64,000 nt of DNA from Eleginops maclovinus (Eukaryota; Chordata; Actinopteri; Perciformes; Eleginopidae). The stretch lies in assembly GCF_036324505.1 (NCBI RefSeq), contig NC_086370.1:1431259-1495258 (forward strand), in the 5' to 3' direction. Positions 11,030 through 21,435 of the stretch are shown one piece after another (the stretch's first letter is position 1; every line of letters starts with the position of its first letter). The position numbers and the translations under genes are program-made. The notes beneath the pieces were generated by a model. The model saw only the letters and a program-made list of their open reading frames with translations, searched no databases and was not told the origin of the DNA.

Positions 11030-11535
11030 GTACTATTAGCTACATGCTAACCAAGGCTAAAAAACAACATCCGGTACTACCGTAAGTTCAAAATCTGGTC
11101 TGTCGGGAAACAGAGAATTATATCATTTAATGTTCCGTTTCAATATATTGATTTATTCTCATAACACCCACAAGGCTACGCTGGACTTGATGCAACTGAA
11201 AAGCCTCCTATTATGCTCTTTTATGGCATATATTATAAGTCTCAAATATATTAAAAAAACATTTTCAAAACAACTCGCGCTGCGACCAACTTCAACAGAT
11301 GTGGAAGGAAACAGAGGGAACAGACTTGGTGGCACTTACTGAAAGTATCTGCACCATAAAGGCGGATATGGGCAGGATACGTTGTGATGTTTGTGAACAA
11401 TTTCAGAAACTCAGCTAAACGCTGCCGTGATTAAACGCTATATTATGTTCAAAACCACATCAAGCATTATTTCTGAAACAGTTCTCAGTGTTTACCACTA
11501 AAACAGCGACATTATATGTATTATTTATACAACAA
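11030..11535 (-). repeat. extra partial copy of the palindrome right arm
   Basis: Same orientation as the right arm: 11040-11230 matches 12532-12722, and 11400-11530 matches 12945-13085. The two blocks are joined by about 170 bases absent from the other copy. It therefore represents a second, internally different member of the family that was broken by the Rex3 insertion on its right. Confidence 0.6.
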
Positions 11536-11557
11536 CTCTGTTGTATATATGTGTAGA

Positions 11558-12249
11558 GGGAGAATGCCGCAGGAAACCGATGGACTGTCCACTCCAGGTA
11601 GGGAATGAAGCCTTACCCCAAGTGAAGTAACTCGGGGTCTTGTTCTTGAGTGAGGGAACAATGGAGCGTGAAAAGGGGCCGGAGAATCAGAGCAGCGGGA
11701 GCGGTACTGCAGTCGCTTTACCGCACCGTTGTGACGAAAATAGAGCTGAGCCAGAAGGCAAAGCTCTCTTTCTACCGGGCCATTTTCGTTCCTACCCTCA
11801 CCTATGGTCATGAAGGATGGGTCATGTCCGACAGAACGAGATCGCGGATACAAGCGGCTGAAATGGGATTTCTCCGCAGGGTGGCTGGCATCTCACTAAG
11901 GGATAAGGTGAGAAGTTCAGTCATCCGGGAGGGACTCGGAGAAGAACCGCTGCTCCTTCACGTTGAAAGGAGCCAGTTGAGGTGGTTCGGGCACCTAGTG
12001 AGGATGCCACCTGGGCGCTGCCCTAGGGAGGTGTTCCAGGCACGTCCAGCTGGGAAGAGACCGTGGGGTAGACCTAGGACCAGGTGGAGGGATTATATCT
12101 CTTCACTGGCCTGGGAGCGCCTTGGAATCCCCCAGTCAGAACTGGTTGATGTGGCCAGGGAAAGAGAAGTTTGGGGCTCTCTGCTGGAGCTGTTACCTCC
12201 GCGACCCTTACATAAAAGTGGGAGAAGATGGATGGATGGATGGATGTAA
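11558..12249 (+). pseudogene. Rex3/RTE-type LINE, 3' end only
   Basis: The open stretch from 11650 encodes the C-terminal end of an RTE-clade reverse transcriptase protein: GAVLQSLYRTVVTK, then KAKLSFYRAIFVPTLTYGHE, then MGFLRRVAG, and GRPRTRWRDYISSLAWERLG. It ends in a (GGAT)n tail at 12232-12246, typical of RTE elements, which use short tandem repeats in place of poly(A). About 90 bases upstream belong to the same protein in another frame. The catalytic core is missing through 5' truncation. It sits inside the palindromic cluster and must be younger than it. Confidence 0.85.
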
Positions 12250-12404
12250 GGTCCTCCTGGTCTTGTTGTCACTCATTGGTTAGTGACGACAGGGTGGGTC
12301 TTCTGCACATCTGACTTTGTCATATTCTTCTTCTATTGGCTGACGTTGACAGAGGTGGGTCCATGGCACATTCTGCTTAGCCTTCTCATGATGTCTCTAT
12401 TTAT

Positions 12405-13412
12405 TTCTGAGGTTTATTGGTTATTAAACACGTATTATTGCAGCGTCAATGATTGAGAGGTAGAGGCGGTGTGTTTAGTATGTAACTCCACGTGTCATTG
12501 TCCCTCTACTCATATATATGGTACAATATAAGCTACATGCTACCTGAGGTTTTAAACCACAACATCCGCTATGACCGGAAGTTGAAAATATGGTCCTTCG
12601 GGAAACAGTGAATTTAATCATTTAACGTTCCGTTTTAATATATTGATTGATTCTCACACCACCGACGAGGCTACGCTGGACTTGATGCAACCTAAAAGTC
12701 TCATATTATACTCTTTTGTGGCTTATATTATAGGTCTCAAACATATAAAAAACCATGTCTCTGACGTGTTTTGCTCAAAATACTAAACAGATCATGCATT
12801 TGAGCATGTCCGCTTTCCCTCTGTTTCATCCCCATTTTTGAAAGTGCTGATTCTGTGACTGTCCCTTTCTTGCAAATGAGCTGAAGCTGGCCACGCCTCT
12901 TCGGAGCTCATGCAGCTCTCTATATGAATAGAGAAGTTTCTGACGAAGAAACTCAGCTAAAGGCTGCCGTGATTAAACGCCTTATTATGTTCCAAACCAC
13001 ATCCAGCAATATTTCTGAAACACTTTTCAGTGTTTACCACTAGAACAGTGACATTATGTGTATTATATATACAACAACTCTAAATCTCTGCTGAAGAGAT
13101 CCTGCAGAGATACAGCGGTGCTCGAGAGGATTCAGCTCGCAACTGTATATTGTGAACGATAGGTTGGGACGTGGTGACAGGACGTTGCCAGGAGTTCAAT
13201 GTAAAGTCAGCCCACATTTCCGATATGACATCATATCTGCAGCAAATCTGGATCAGCTCGTTTGTACCCCCGTTTTTGGAGATGTGGATAAGGAGGAAAA
13301 GAGAGAGGGTTGTATTTTCTGACACTTTGTGAGTCTCCTTACGCACCTGGGACACATATTTATGTATAAAAGAAAGGAAAAAGTGCATTTTGCTTAATAG
13401 GGGACCTTTAAG
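12405..13412 (-). repeat. right arm of the palindromic DNA-transposon cluster
   Basis: Inverted partner of 9285-10545. The outer end TAATAGGGGACCT is followed by TTAA (13407-13411 region). The minus-strand open frame at 13080-13388 is not conserved in the other arm and is not considered a gene. Confidence 0.65.
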
Positions 13413-13718
13413 CTAGCGGACATGGATGACTGGAGCAGAAGATGCAACGTCTGTATAAATGGGCTAGCGGAAGGTCTTAAAGCGGTCTAACGCCATCCAA
13501 TTTCTGACAAACTCGCTGGATTATTTCTGCAGGCCATTTTTATTTATTTGTGTTTTCCGTTGGACTCGTCTGTAGACGGATTTTGTTTATCTTTGTTTGG
13601 CTGTTCAGACTCATTTGCAAGCCTACTGCTTGATTTTCGGATCCCACGCCATGTAATATGCTTTTGACTTTAAAACTAACACAGCCAGTTTGTTTGCTAT
13701 GTGGTTTGATCTATATCA
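13408..13718 (+). pseudogene. scrap of an L1/Tx1-type ORF1 region
   Basis: A short plus-strand reading starting near 13414 gives LADMDDWSRRCNVCINGLAE, close to the coiled-coil end of Tx1-type ORF1 (compare RLRRNNIRIIGLPE in the LINE at 1033). A stop follows within 30 residues. The rest up to the hAT end at 13719 looks like the ORF1-ORF2 spacer of such a LINE. It is a small remnant only. Confidence 0.5.
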
Positions 13719-15083
13719 GGGGTGCCCAACCATTTTTGAACCAAGATCTACTTTTAAAGTTGATAGTGTGTTGAGATCTACTAAGCCAAATCGAAAGCCA
13801 TAGCGTAGCCACAATTAATTGTGCACCTATATAATAACACTATTTTCTGACACAAAGATCAAGTTTTAACCATAATAATACATTTATTGAAGTAAATGTA
13901 CGCCGTAGGCCTAGGACTGGCCCGTAACAACACAACAACATACAACCCAATTAATACAATGCCTAATTTAAGTTGGAAAAGTGGTTCTCTACCTTAGTGG
14001 GACTTCTGGCACTGAGAGGAGGAAGCTAGTCTCTCATAGTCCGGACAGTAGCGCCAGCCGTAAGCAGGCCGCAAGGTGGTCATCAGTCATGGTGGATCTG
14101 TATTTTGACTTAATGATTTATTATGTTAAAAGGCAGACACACAAATATGTTGATCCAAAAAGTGCAGTCAAATTCTTTGCAGTTAGTCTGAGGTTGGGGT
14201 ACTGCTCTTTCTGCATTAGATTCCAGAATTGGATATTTGTGTCAGCTGTAGCTCTTGATTTGAGCTCAATGTCATTATTTAGTGTGAGGATATCATTCTC
14301 AATAGCACTGCTATCCAGGTTGAAGAGTGATGCCACTTTGGACGTCATACAATCCACATCTATATTTTCCCCAAATGGAAAACTGAGAAAACTGACAACA
14401 GGCTCAATGGATGCAAAGTCAGTAAAGCGCCTGTCAAATTCTGACAAGATGCTTTGCACTTCATCATCATAACATGCACGCTCAAGCTCCGCACAGTCTT
14501 TGCCCTGACACTTAAGTTCTGTGTCCATGTGTGGAAAGTTCCGCAGATCACACTGTTGCAACCTGCTTGATAGCAGCTGTAACTTGCTTTTAAAGGTGTT
14601 CACGGAGCTGATCATGTTGATGATATGTTTGTTCTTACCCTGCAGCTCTAGATTCAAGTTATTGAGCTTGTCAGTCAGATCAGTAAGAAAGGCTAAATCC
14701 AAGAGCCACTGACTGTCTTCTAGCTGTGCATATTCAGCATGGTTTGAACGTTTCAAAAATTCTTTAATTTTGGGGAACAATTCAGAAAACCGTTCCAGAA
14801 ATGTACCTCTGCTGAGCCACCTTAAGTCTGTGTGCAGCAGCAGATCTGTGTGTTCTGCACCGGTCTCCCCCAGTTGCGCACGGGCAATCTTGTGAGCCAC
14901 ATCCATCACGTCTTTCATATTTACAATCTTCCCGCACAACCCTTGCTGGTGAATTATACAATGGTAATTCAGGAAATCCGGGAAAGATTCAGACTGTTTG
15001 CACAATCCAATGAACCCAGCAGTACGTCCAATCATTGCTGGAGCCCCATCGGTTGTAATGGAGATGAGTTTGAAGAGGGGCAA
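13719..15083 (-). mobile_element. Charlie-like hAT element, 5' part missing
   Basis: The left end CAGGGGTGCCCAACC is the terminal repeat form of vertebrate Charlie-type hAT elements and represents the 3' end of a minus-strand element. About 400 noncoding bases separate it from the transposase stop. The other terminus is not found: similarity stops near 15083, so the 5' third including the BED finger is missing. Confidence 0.75.
14121..15083 (-). pseudogene. hAT transposase (GTF2IRD2/ZBED-like), partial
   Basis: A 320-residue open frame lacking its N terminus. It opens with ISITTDGAPAMIGRTAGFIG, the second catalytic aspartate region of hAT transposases. It continues with YHCIIHQQGLCGK (the CxxH-like region), LRWLSRGTFLERF and LEDSQWLLDLAFLTDLTDKLNNLNLELQG, matching vertebrate proteins derived from Charlie elements. 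The C-terminal end PNLRLTAKNLTALFGSTYLC should continue into the dimerisation helix but runs into other sequence and a stop. An inactive fossil; the ATG is simply the first available. Confidence 0.85.
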
Positions 15084-15704
15084 CTTGCTAGAGTAGAGTG
15101 GAAGAGAGCTTGAAATTTACCTGCAACGTTTTTTTTAAACTTGCAATAATTCCCAAACCCTATACTCCTGGGACACAATTTTACGCTTGAATTGTAGGAG
15201 AACATCTCTTAGGTGGAAAAATAAAAACAATTTATGCAAAGAACTTAAAAGAAAAGTCTTTTAAGGGCACCACTTGACAAAAACTTTTCACATGTCTCCA
15301 TTAAGTCCCATTGTAAATGTTGCCTCATCTTTCATCAATCCGCACAACTTTAGATAAACTGCCAAATGAGACACTTGAAAATACACAAAAAGCACAGTGT
15401 CCGCTCATCAAGTATCTGAGCATTGAAAGTTTTTACCAATAGCTGCTACCGTTTTCCAACAAAAGTAAAAAATGTAAGAGGTTTATTTCTCATTCAGATC
15501 AATGGAAAGGCTCTCCTTACACTGATCAGTGCAGATCTCCATGGAAACCTTTGATCTCTGGGCACACACACAGGTGTTTTGATTAGCAGCTCAACCATAA
15601 ACACACAGACTGGAGTTTAACAGACTGTCTCAGACTACTCTATCCTGTCTGATGGAGACTTCATACTGAGTTCAACATGTTCCACATATTGTATACATTA
15701 TTAT
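15084..15704. other. no recognised feature
   Basis: AT-rich noncoding sequence without open frames or repeats that I can name. It separates the Charlie-like hAT from the minisatellite array. Confidence 0.5.
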
Positions 15705-16835
15705 AATTCAGTGAAAGAAACTGAAAATCACAAAAAGGCCTCAGCTGACTAAGAGAAACTGAAAATTGCAACAAAAACTGAAAGAAGCTGAAAATGACAA
15801 AAGTGCCTTATCTCACTGAGAGAAGCTGAAAATCACAAAACGGCCTCAGTTCAGTGAAAGAAGCAAAACATTACAGAAGTGCCTTATCTCACGAGAACCT
15901 GAAAATTGCAAAACAGGCCTCAGTTAGCTGAAAGAAGCTACAAATAGCAAAAGTGCCTTATCTCACTGAGAGAAGCAGAAAATCACAAAAACGGCCTCAG
16001 TTCACTGAAAGAAGCTGAAAATCACCAAAATTAGGCTTCAGTTCACTTTAAGAAGCTAAAAATAACAAAAAGTGCCTTATTCACTGAGAGAACCTGAAAA
16101 TAGCAAAAAAGGCCTGAGTTCAGTGAAAAATTATCAAAATCACAAATTGTATGAGAGCAACCCACTTCTGTTGCTTGTTTTCACGTGTACTCTTGGGTAT
16201 TGATGTATATGTGCTTGTCGGGGAGAATTAAGCACAAACAAGAAGAGTTAGAAACATTTTGGTGTGTTACCCACCAAAACTGCTTTTCTCACTGCGAGGA
16301 GCTGAAAATCACAAAAACTGCCTCAGTACAGTTGAAAGAAGCTAAAAGTGACAAAAGTGGCTGAAAATGACAAAAATGCCTTATCTCACTGAGAGAAGCT
16401 GAAGATCACAAAAAGGCATGAGTTCAGTGAAAAAATGACAAAATCACAAATTGTATGAGAGCAGCTCACTTCTTTTATTGTTTTCATGTGTACTCCTGGA
16501 TATTGATGTATGCGCATGCTTTATGGGGAGAATTAAGCACAAACAAGAAGAGTTAGGAACATTTTGGTGTGTCATCCACCAAAACTATTTTTCTCAATGA
16601 GAGAAGCTGAAAATTACAAAAAGAGTCCTAAGTTCACAGAGCAAAGCTGAAAATCACAAAAACGGTCTCAATTCAGTGAAAGAAGATGAAAATCACAAAA
16701 AACGGCATCAGTTCAGTAAAAAATGTCAAAATCAAAATTTATGAGAGCAATACACTTATTTTGCTTGTTTTCATGTGTACTCTGGCTATTGATGTATGTA
16801 CGTGCTTTTTGGGGAGAATTAAGCACCAAAAAGAA
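15705..16835 (+). repeat. 38/39-bp minisatellite array, plus orientation
   Basis: Tandem units of two kinds alternate: one reading GAAGCTGAAAATCACAAAA then CGGCCTCAGTTCACTGAAA, the other GAAGCTGAAAATGACAAAA then GTGCCTTATCTCACTGAGA. Interspersed are copies of a roughly 165-bp module (about 16134-16290, 16438-16590 and 16725-16835), which contains GGGGAGAATTAAGCAC and AGTTAGAAACATTTTGGTG. The same family in reverse orientation fills 18820-19270 and 47623-51044, and a short plus copy lies at 52537-52971. Units are diverged from one another, so the array is not freshly amplified. Confidence 0.9.
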
Positions 16836-17019
16836 CATTTCCTGGAATAACATTACCATCATAGTATTGTTAAGTACAAAGAACCACACCTAATTCAACT
16901 CACTTTGAAAATTACTTTGTTCATGTTTTAGCACTATTGTCCTTTAATAATGTTGTCAGTGGGTTAACGAGCGAGCAGAATGGCCCTCAGAGCAACTGGT
17001 GTGCTGATGTGGTAACTTT

Positions 17020-17935
17020 TCATATGCCTGTAAGAATGTCATTTGAGATCTCTAAAGGGAAATTTGGGTCCAACATTGTGGCAAGGAAGTAGATGGTGTG
17101 ATTGAAAGGCTCTTCCTTTCCAGTCTTCTCAGCCATGTTGATGTACACAAAAATTCCCATAAACCTTTTCAGGAGTGACTCTCGCAGTGCCCTTACTAAA
17201 GGTCGGCATTGGGTATGGGCTTCTTCCATCTTTAAAAGATGTGTGTTTAGGTCCAGGACACTAGATACATCGGCACTGATGGTGACATATTTCTCACCTT
17301 CCGTGAGGCTAACAGGGTCAGAATGGCAGTGAGTTCTTTCAGTTGGCTCCACTCATGAGGACTGAAAACAACATTAGCAAAGTCGTTGATGCACATTTCT
17401 GTGAGCATTTTGAGGTCAAGAGCTGTAAGTGCCTGCACCTGTTTGAAGGTACTGTTCCATCGTTGTAGTGTTGACTGCAGGGACAGTTTATACCGTGCCA
17501 AACACGGCCTCAAATTTGTCTTTAAATTTAGAGCTGCTATGTAGGAGAGTAGTGAATCGTGAGGTTTTTGCAATGGCCAGACCAATAGACTTAACCTCCT
17601 TCATCCCATCATTTACTATCAATTGAAGGGAATGACCAAAACAAGAAAGTCGCTCCCCTGTTGACCCAAGGAGTTCTGGGTGCTCTGGGTCCATGTCCTC
17701 CCACAAGTGTTCATCATCAAGTTCCTCTTTCTCACTTTCTGTGTCATCTGCTTGATGCTGGGGCATTTGAATCTTGAAGGCACACTTCATATTGGCAGCG
17801 TTATCAGTTTTAATATAGCTTATTTTTTGACTGGTGCCATATTCTTCAATCATTTCTTCAAAAGCAGCAGCAATTATTTCGCCACTGTGTCTCCCTGTAA
17901 AACGTCTGCATTCTAGCAGGTAGGGTGTCAGTGCA
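17020..17935 (-). pseudogene. hAT transposase relic (ZBED-type)
   Basis: Three overlapping minus-strand frames read one protein in order. First, LTPYLLECRRFTGRHSGEII (in 17854-17935) leads into YIKTDNAANMKCAFK (second catalytic Asp region). Then LSCFGHSLQLIVNDGMKEV, and after a frameshift RYKLSLQSTLQRWNSTFKQV and FSPHEWSQLKELTAILTLLA. After another shift come MAEKTGKEEPFNHTIYFLAT and MLDPNFPLE. This order is the core of a hAT transposase. Frameshifts near 17530 and 17330 and the lack of both ends make it dead. The 184 bases to the left (16836-17019) hold nothing I recognise. Confidence 0.8.
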
Positions 17936-18400
17936 TAGGAACCACTTGAACTGCATACTGCAAAAGTGACATATTTCCTTATTTGTCATAATGTGCTCTA
18001 CAAGTCTAAATGTGATGTCAAATGAATAGATCTAAATAGGAAATTGGCAAGAAAAATGCTTTCACTCACACTTTTATTTGCTAAAATACTGTTGTGGTCT
18101 ACATGAATGTACAGGGTAGGTTTTTTAATTACACAAATTTGAGAATCCTTATCATGAGACATGCAGGCCTAGTTGCTGACATATGTGAGGAAATATATAA
18201 CTCGTGCCATTGTTAGCTCAGCAAAGTACCATGACCTAATAACTGTAACATTAACTGTGTTAAAAAAAACTCCTGTTGTAATGTTACTTAGCTTCAATGC
18301 AAATAATAACTAGCAGAAGACCACACTACACCCTGCATGTTCGTCACGATGCATTGTGATTGTGCACATTGAAAATGTTTGATCTTTGTTCCAATAGAAG
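17936..18400. repeat. hAT-associated noncoding segment, also present at 33566-33750 + 46375-46640
   Basis: The sequence around 18040-18190 (GGAAATTGGCAAGAAAAA, CTACATGAATGTACAGGGTA, CATGCAGGCCTAGTTGCTGA) recurs at 33590-33740. The continuation (CTCGTGCCATT...) recurs at 46385-46640, the second copy being split by the insertion 33751-46374. In this copy it lies directly upstream of the hAT transposase on the minus strand, so it is probably that element's 5' region. Confidence 0.65.
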
Positions 18401-18790
18401 TAGAGTCCAGAGAAACCCCATGTGACGACAAGCGGCCAACAGGATCCAGCCGCCGCTACCAACCAATGAGAGGACGAGAACAGAGCTTGTCTTATTTTTA
18501 AGTTGTTTATTGTATGACCGGAAAGGGATGGTTCTATAAAAAATGTTTGTATTGTGAAATCGAGCTATCTTTTGTTCCGGACCGCCAGACAGTAACTACT
18601 GATGAGCTCCACTCATTCAGCGTCCTGTGCACGCGTGTATCGGGCTATTGAGCCACAGCTGTGAAACTTTTGTAAAACCTATTGCTGGATCCTTTTATGA
18701 AATACTCCTTTTAGAACTTATATGGGGAGTTTCACTTCGTTTTCTTATAAATTGACTCCTGGACTTTGAATAAAGAAAACATTTCTTACA
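18401..18790 (+). repeat. LTR-like fragment
   Basis: Matches 23025-23238 through GAGAAACCCCATGTGAC, TACCAACCAATGAGAG, TATTGAGCCACAGCTGTGAA and a common end AACATTTCTTACA. An AATAAA lies at 18769-18774, about 20 bases before the end, as expected for the polyadenylation signal of an LTR. The 5' part of the LTR is absent or replaced. Confidence 0.55.
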
Positions 18791-18819
18791 TCAGCTAACA
18801 TTATATTAACGTTAGCTTG

Positions 18820-19270
18820 CTCTTTTTTGCGATTTTCAGCTTCTCCCATAAGGCATTTTTGTCATTTTTAGCTTCTTTCAGTGAACTGAGGCCATTTTTA
18901 TGTGATTTTCAGCTTCTCTCAGTGAGATAAGGCACTTTTGTCATTTTTAGCTTATTTCACTGAACTGAGGTCTTTTTTCTTGTGATTTTCAGCTTCTTTC
19001 ACTGAACTGAGGCCGTTTTTGTGATATTCAGCTTCTCTCAGTAAGATAAGGCACTTTTGTCATTTTTAGCGTCTTTCACTGTATTAAGGCCGTTTTTGTG
19101 TTTTTCAGCTTTTCACTGAACTGAGGCCGTTTTTTTGTGATTTTCAGCTTCTTTCAACTGAACTGAGGCCGTTTTTTTTGTGATTTTCAGCTTTTTTCAC
19201 TGAACTGAAGCCGTTTTTTGTGATTTTCATGTTTTCTAATTGAGATAATGCACGTTTGCATTTTCAGCCA
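18820..19270 (-). repeat. 38/39-bp minisatellite array, minus orientation, cut by gap
   Basis: Same family as 15705-16835 but on the opposite strand (TTTTTGTGATTTTCAGCTTC with TTTCAGTGAACTGAGGCC). It runs into the N gap, so its true length is unknown. Confidence 0.9.
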
Positions 19271-19770
19271 NNNNNNNNNNNNNNNNNNNNNNNNNNNNNN
19301 NNNNNNNNNNNNNNNNNNNNNNNNNNNNNNNNNNNNNNNNNNNNNNNNNNNNNNNNNNNNNNNNNNNNNNNNNNNNNNNNNNNNNNNNNNNNNNNNNNNN
19401 NNNNNNNNNNNNNNNNNNNNNNNNNNNNNNNNNNNNNNNNNNNNNNNNNNNNNNNNNNNNNNNNNNNNNNNNNNNNNNNNNNNNNNNNNNNNNNNNNNNN
19501 NNNNNNNNNNNNNNNNNNNNNNNNNNNNNNNNNNNNNNNNNNNNNNNNNNNNNNNNNNNNNNNNNNNNNNNNNNNNNNNNNNNNNNNNNNNNNNNNNNNN
19601 NNNNNNNNNNNNNNNNNNNNNNNNNNNNNNNNNNNNNNNNNNNNNNNNNNNNNNNNNNNNNNNNNNNNNNNNNNNNNNNNNNNNNNNNNNNNNNNNNNNN
19701 NNNNNNNNNNNNNNNNNNNNNNNNNNNNNNNNNNNNNNNNNNNNNNNNNNNNNNNNNNNNNNNNNNNNNN
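19271..19770. other. assembly gap (500 N)
   Basis: Exactly 500 N, probably a default-size placeholder. It is flanked by satellite on the left and by the duplicated block on the right. Confidence 0.99.
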
Positions 19771-19898
19771 CGCTATTAGTTATTACGTTAGCTTTTGCTA
19801 ATTCTTTACTTTAGTGCTGGCGTCATCAGTCATAATTTAACCCGCTTGCTTGCTTGTACCGTAGGAGTCCATAATCCTTCTGTCCTTACAAATTTCAG

Positions 19899-20134
19899 CT
19901 GACAAATGTAGAAGGAAGTGGAAATACCGGAAGGACAGATACAGGAGGGAAAGGAATGAGGAGAGAGAGAGGAAAAGGTCAGGGTCAACAGGAGGCAGTC
20001 GGAGGTGGAAGTACATGTCCATCCTCGGCTTCCTGGAGCCATACGTCCAGGATAGGGACACGGAGAGCAACTACAGGCAGGATGAGGGTGCCAATGTGGA
20101 GGCTCTCCTAGAGTCTCTAGTTACACCAGTAGAG
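19899..20134 (+). pseudogene. MADF-domain exon, copy A
   Basis: An open stretch sits between an acceptor-like CTTACAAATTTCAG and a donor-like GAG|GTAATG. It reads TDKCRRKWKYRKDRYRRERN, then SRRWKYMSILGFLEPYV, then an acidic tail ANVEALLESLVTPVE. The spacing of basic and aromatic residues is that of the C-terminal half of a MADF (Myb/SANT-like) DNA-binding domain. In fish such exons occur both in host genes and in Harbinger-type transposons. The first half of the domain is not visible (gap to the left). The minus-strand open frames over this stretch are shadows. Confidence 0.6.
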
Positions 20135-20257
20135 GTAATGTAGCATACTACAGGTGCTGATCAATATGAAGGTGCTGAATGCTATTAGGTCTGTTTAAGA
20201 ATTGTAAGGTTATTTTGTCAAAGGAATTGATTATTATTATTATTATTATTATTAATA

Positions 20258-20299
<42 letters not shown>

Positions 20300-20379
20300 G
20301 CAATAGCAGTATACTACTAATAATAACTTTATGTTATTATTCATTATTTAAAAATGTCTGATTTGTCCCCCACAGACAG
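20135..20379 (+). other. probable intron with (ATT)n repeat, copy A
   Basis: Runs from the GTAATG donor to an acceptor in TTGTCCCCCACAGACAG. It contains an (ATT)n microsatellite at about 20230-20299. Confidence 0.45.
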
Positions 20380-20484
20380 GAGATCGAAAGTATGCAACAG
20401 TCAGAGTCCCTGTCCCTGACCCAAACCCAGGCCACACAGCCTGGATCAGCCAGTGATGAGGACGAGACCACCTGTATCGAGTTT
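20380..20484 (+). pseudogene. next exon of the MADF gene, truncated, copy A
   Basis: In phase with the previous exon it reads EIESMQQSESLSLTQTQATQ followed by PGSASDEDETTC, a Gln/Ser-rich and acidic linker like those following MADF domains. It is cut by a repeat of GTCAAGACCAAGAC-type units at about 20470-20580. Confidence 0.45.
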
Positions 20485-20584
20485 GAGTCAAGACCAAGAC
20501 CTTAAAGTGTCGAGTCTGAGTCAAGACCAAGACTTTGGGATTTTGGGGTGGTCGAGACCAAGTCAAGACCGAGTGCTTCAGTGG

Positions 20585-21305
20585 CAGTGAACGGAGCATA
20601 CCCCCCAGAGTCCTGTTAAATTTCTCAGTCCCTCCGTTCCCCATGGGGTGGTAGGCTGTAGTGTGTGACTTGGAGACACCCGATAGTTTAAGCAGTTCTG
20701 CGATGAGCTCACTCTCAAAGTTGGCTCCGTGATCTGTATGTATGCGCCCCGCAAACCCATACACACAGAAGACATTATCCCACAACTTCTTAGCAACTTG
20801 TTTTGCTTGTTGGTTTGTGCAGGGAAAGGCATGGGCTAACTTTGTGAAGTGATCTGTCAGGACAAGAACATCTACTGAACGCTGCTTGCTATCTTCCGCA
20901 CTCCAGAAATCCAAACACACTAGTTCCATAGGAGCGGTGGTCCTGATACTTTCAAGCGGAGCTCTGGCAGAAGGATCCGGTGTCTTGGCCAGGATGCACC
21001 TCTGGCAGCACTTCACATAGTCCTTAATTAGGCCAGAAGAAGCGTTGTCTTGTCAGGTAAATCGTTCTTGCCTGCCCTTGATGTCCGGCCAAGTCATGTA
21101 CACCACGCAAGGCCTTGTATACCAGACTTTGGGGCAAGACAAACTGACGCCTCTTCTGTTTGCTCAAGGGATCCTTGGTGACTCTATAGAGCACTCCATC
21201 AATGACATTAAGTCTCTCCCACTGCTTGATGAGTACCAGAGCACTTGTGTCCAGACCGTCTCTCTCCCGCCTTGAGGGTCTTCTCTGTCGACTCAGAAAA
21301 GGCAT
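20585..21305 (-). pseudogene. Ty3/gypsy integrase, copy A, truncated
   Basis: Two minus-strand frames give the HHCC zinc finger (VYKALRGVHDLAGHQGQ, then CCQRCILAK) and the DDE core: LVCLDFWSAED, then HTDHGANFESELIAELLKL, then TAYHPMGNGGTEKFNRTLGG. The Gln found after the second Asp in copy B (HTDQG) is His here. The C-terminal third is replaced by unrelated repeat sequence. Integrase inserts the cDNA copy of the element; this fragment is dead. Confidence 0.85.
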
Positions 21306-21309
21306 GACT

Positions 21310-21435
21310 TTTTGTTTGTCATATGCACAGCAGATACAGCGTATAGGTTGACAATGTAAATCTTATATCCCAGGCTCCTCCAGCTACTCGATATACATGG
21401 TCCAGGTAAGATGAATAAAATAGTGGAAAAGAAAG
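21310..21435 (-). mobile_element. 3' end fragment of an L2-type LINE (diverged)
   Basis: TTTGTCATATGCACAGCAGA and the following 100 bases are the reverse complement of an L2 3' UTR, similar to but clearly more diverged than copies 1-3. It starts exactly where the duplicated block ends. Confidence 0.75.

Larger units (their letters stand above)
19771..21309. repeat. duplicated block, copy A
   Basis: Nearly identical to 23247-24789 over its whole length. Differences seen include a 2-bp indel near 19783, one ATT unit, G/T at 20728 (in a CCGTGATC context) and A/G at 20774. It contains the MADF exons and the gypsy integrase segment. The left edge coincides with the assembly gap and the right edge with a LINE junction. 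Confidence 0.95.

Noticed and set aside
15705..16835. Regularly spaced short repeats that could suggest a CRISPR array
   Set aside because: Units are contiguous and mutually diverged with no unique spacers, in a eukaryotic genome; it is a minisatellite.
19248..19814. Long open frames of X residues across N gaps (also 47083-47706)
   Set aside because: They exist only because N runs contain no stop codons.
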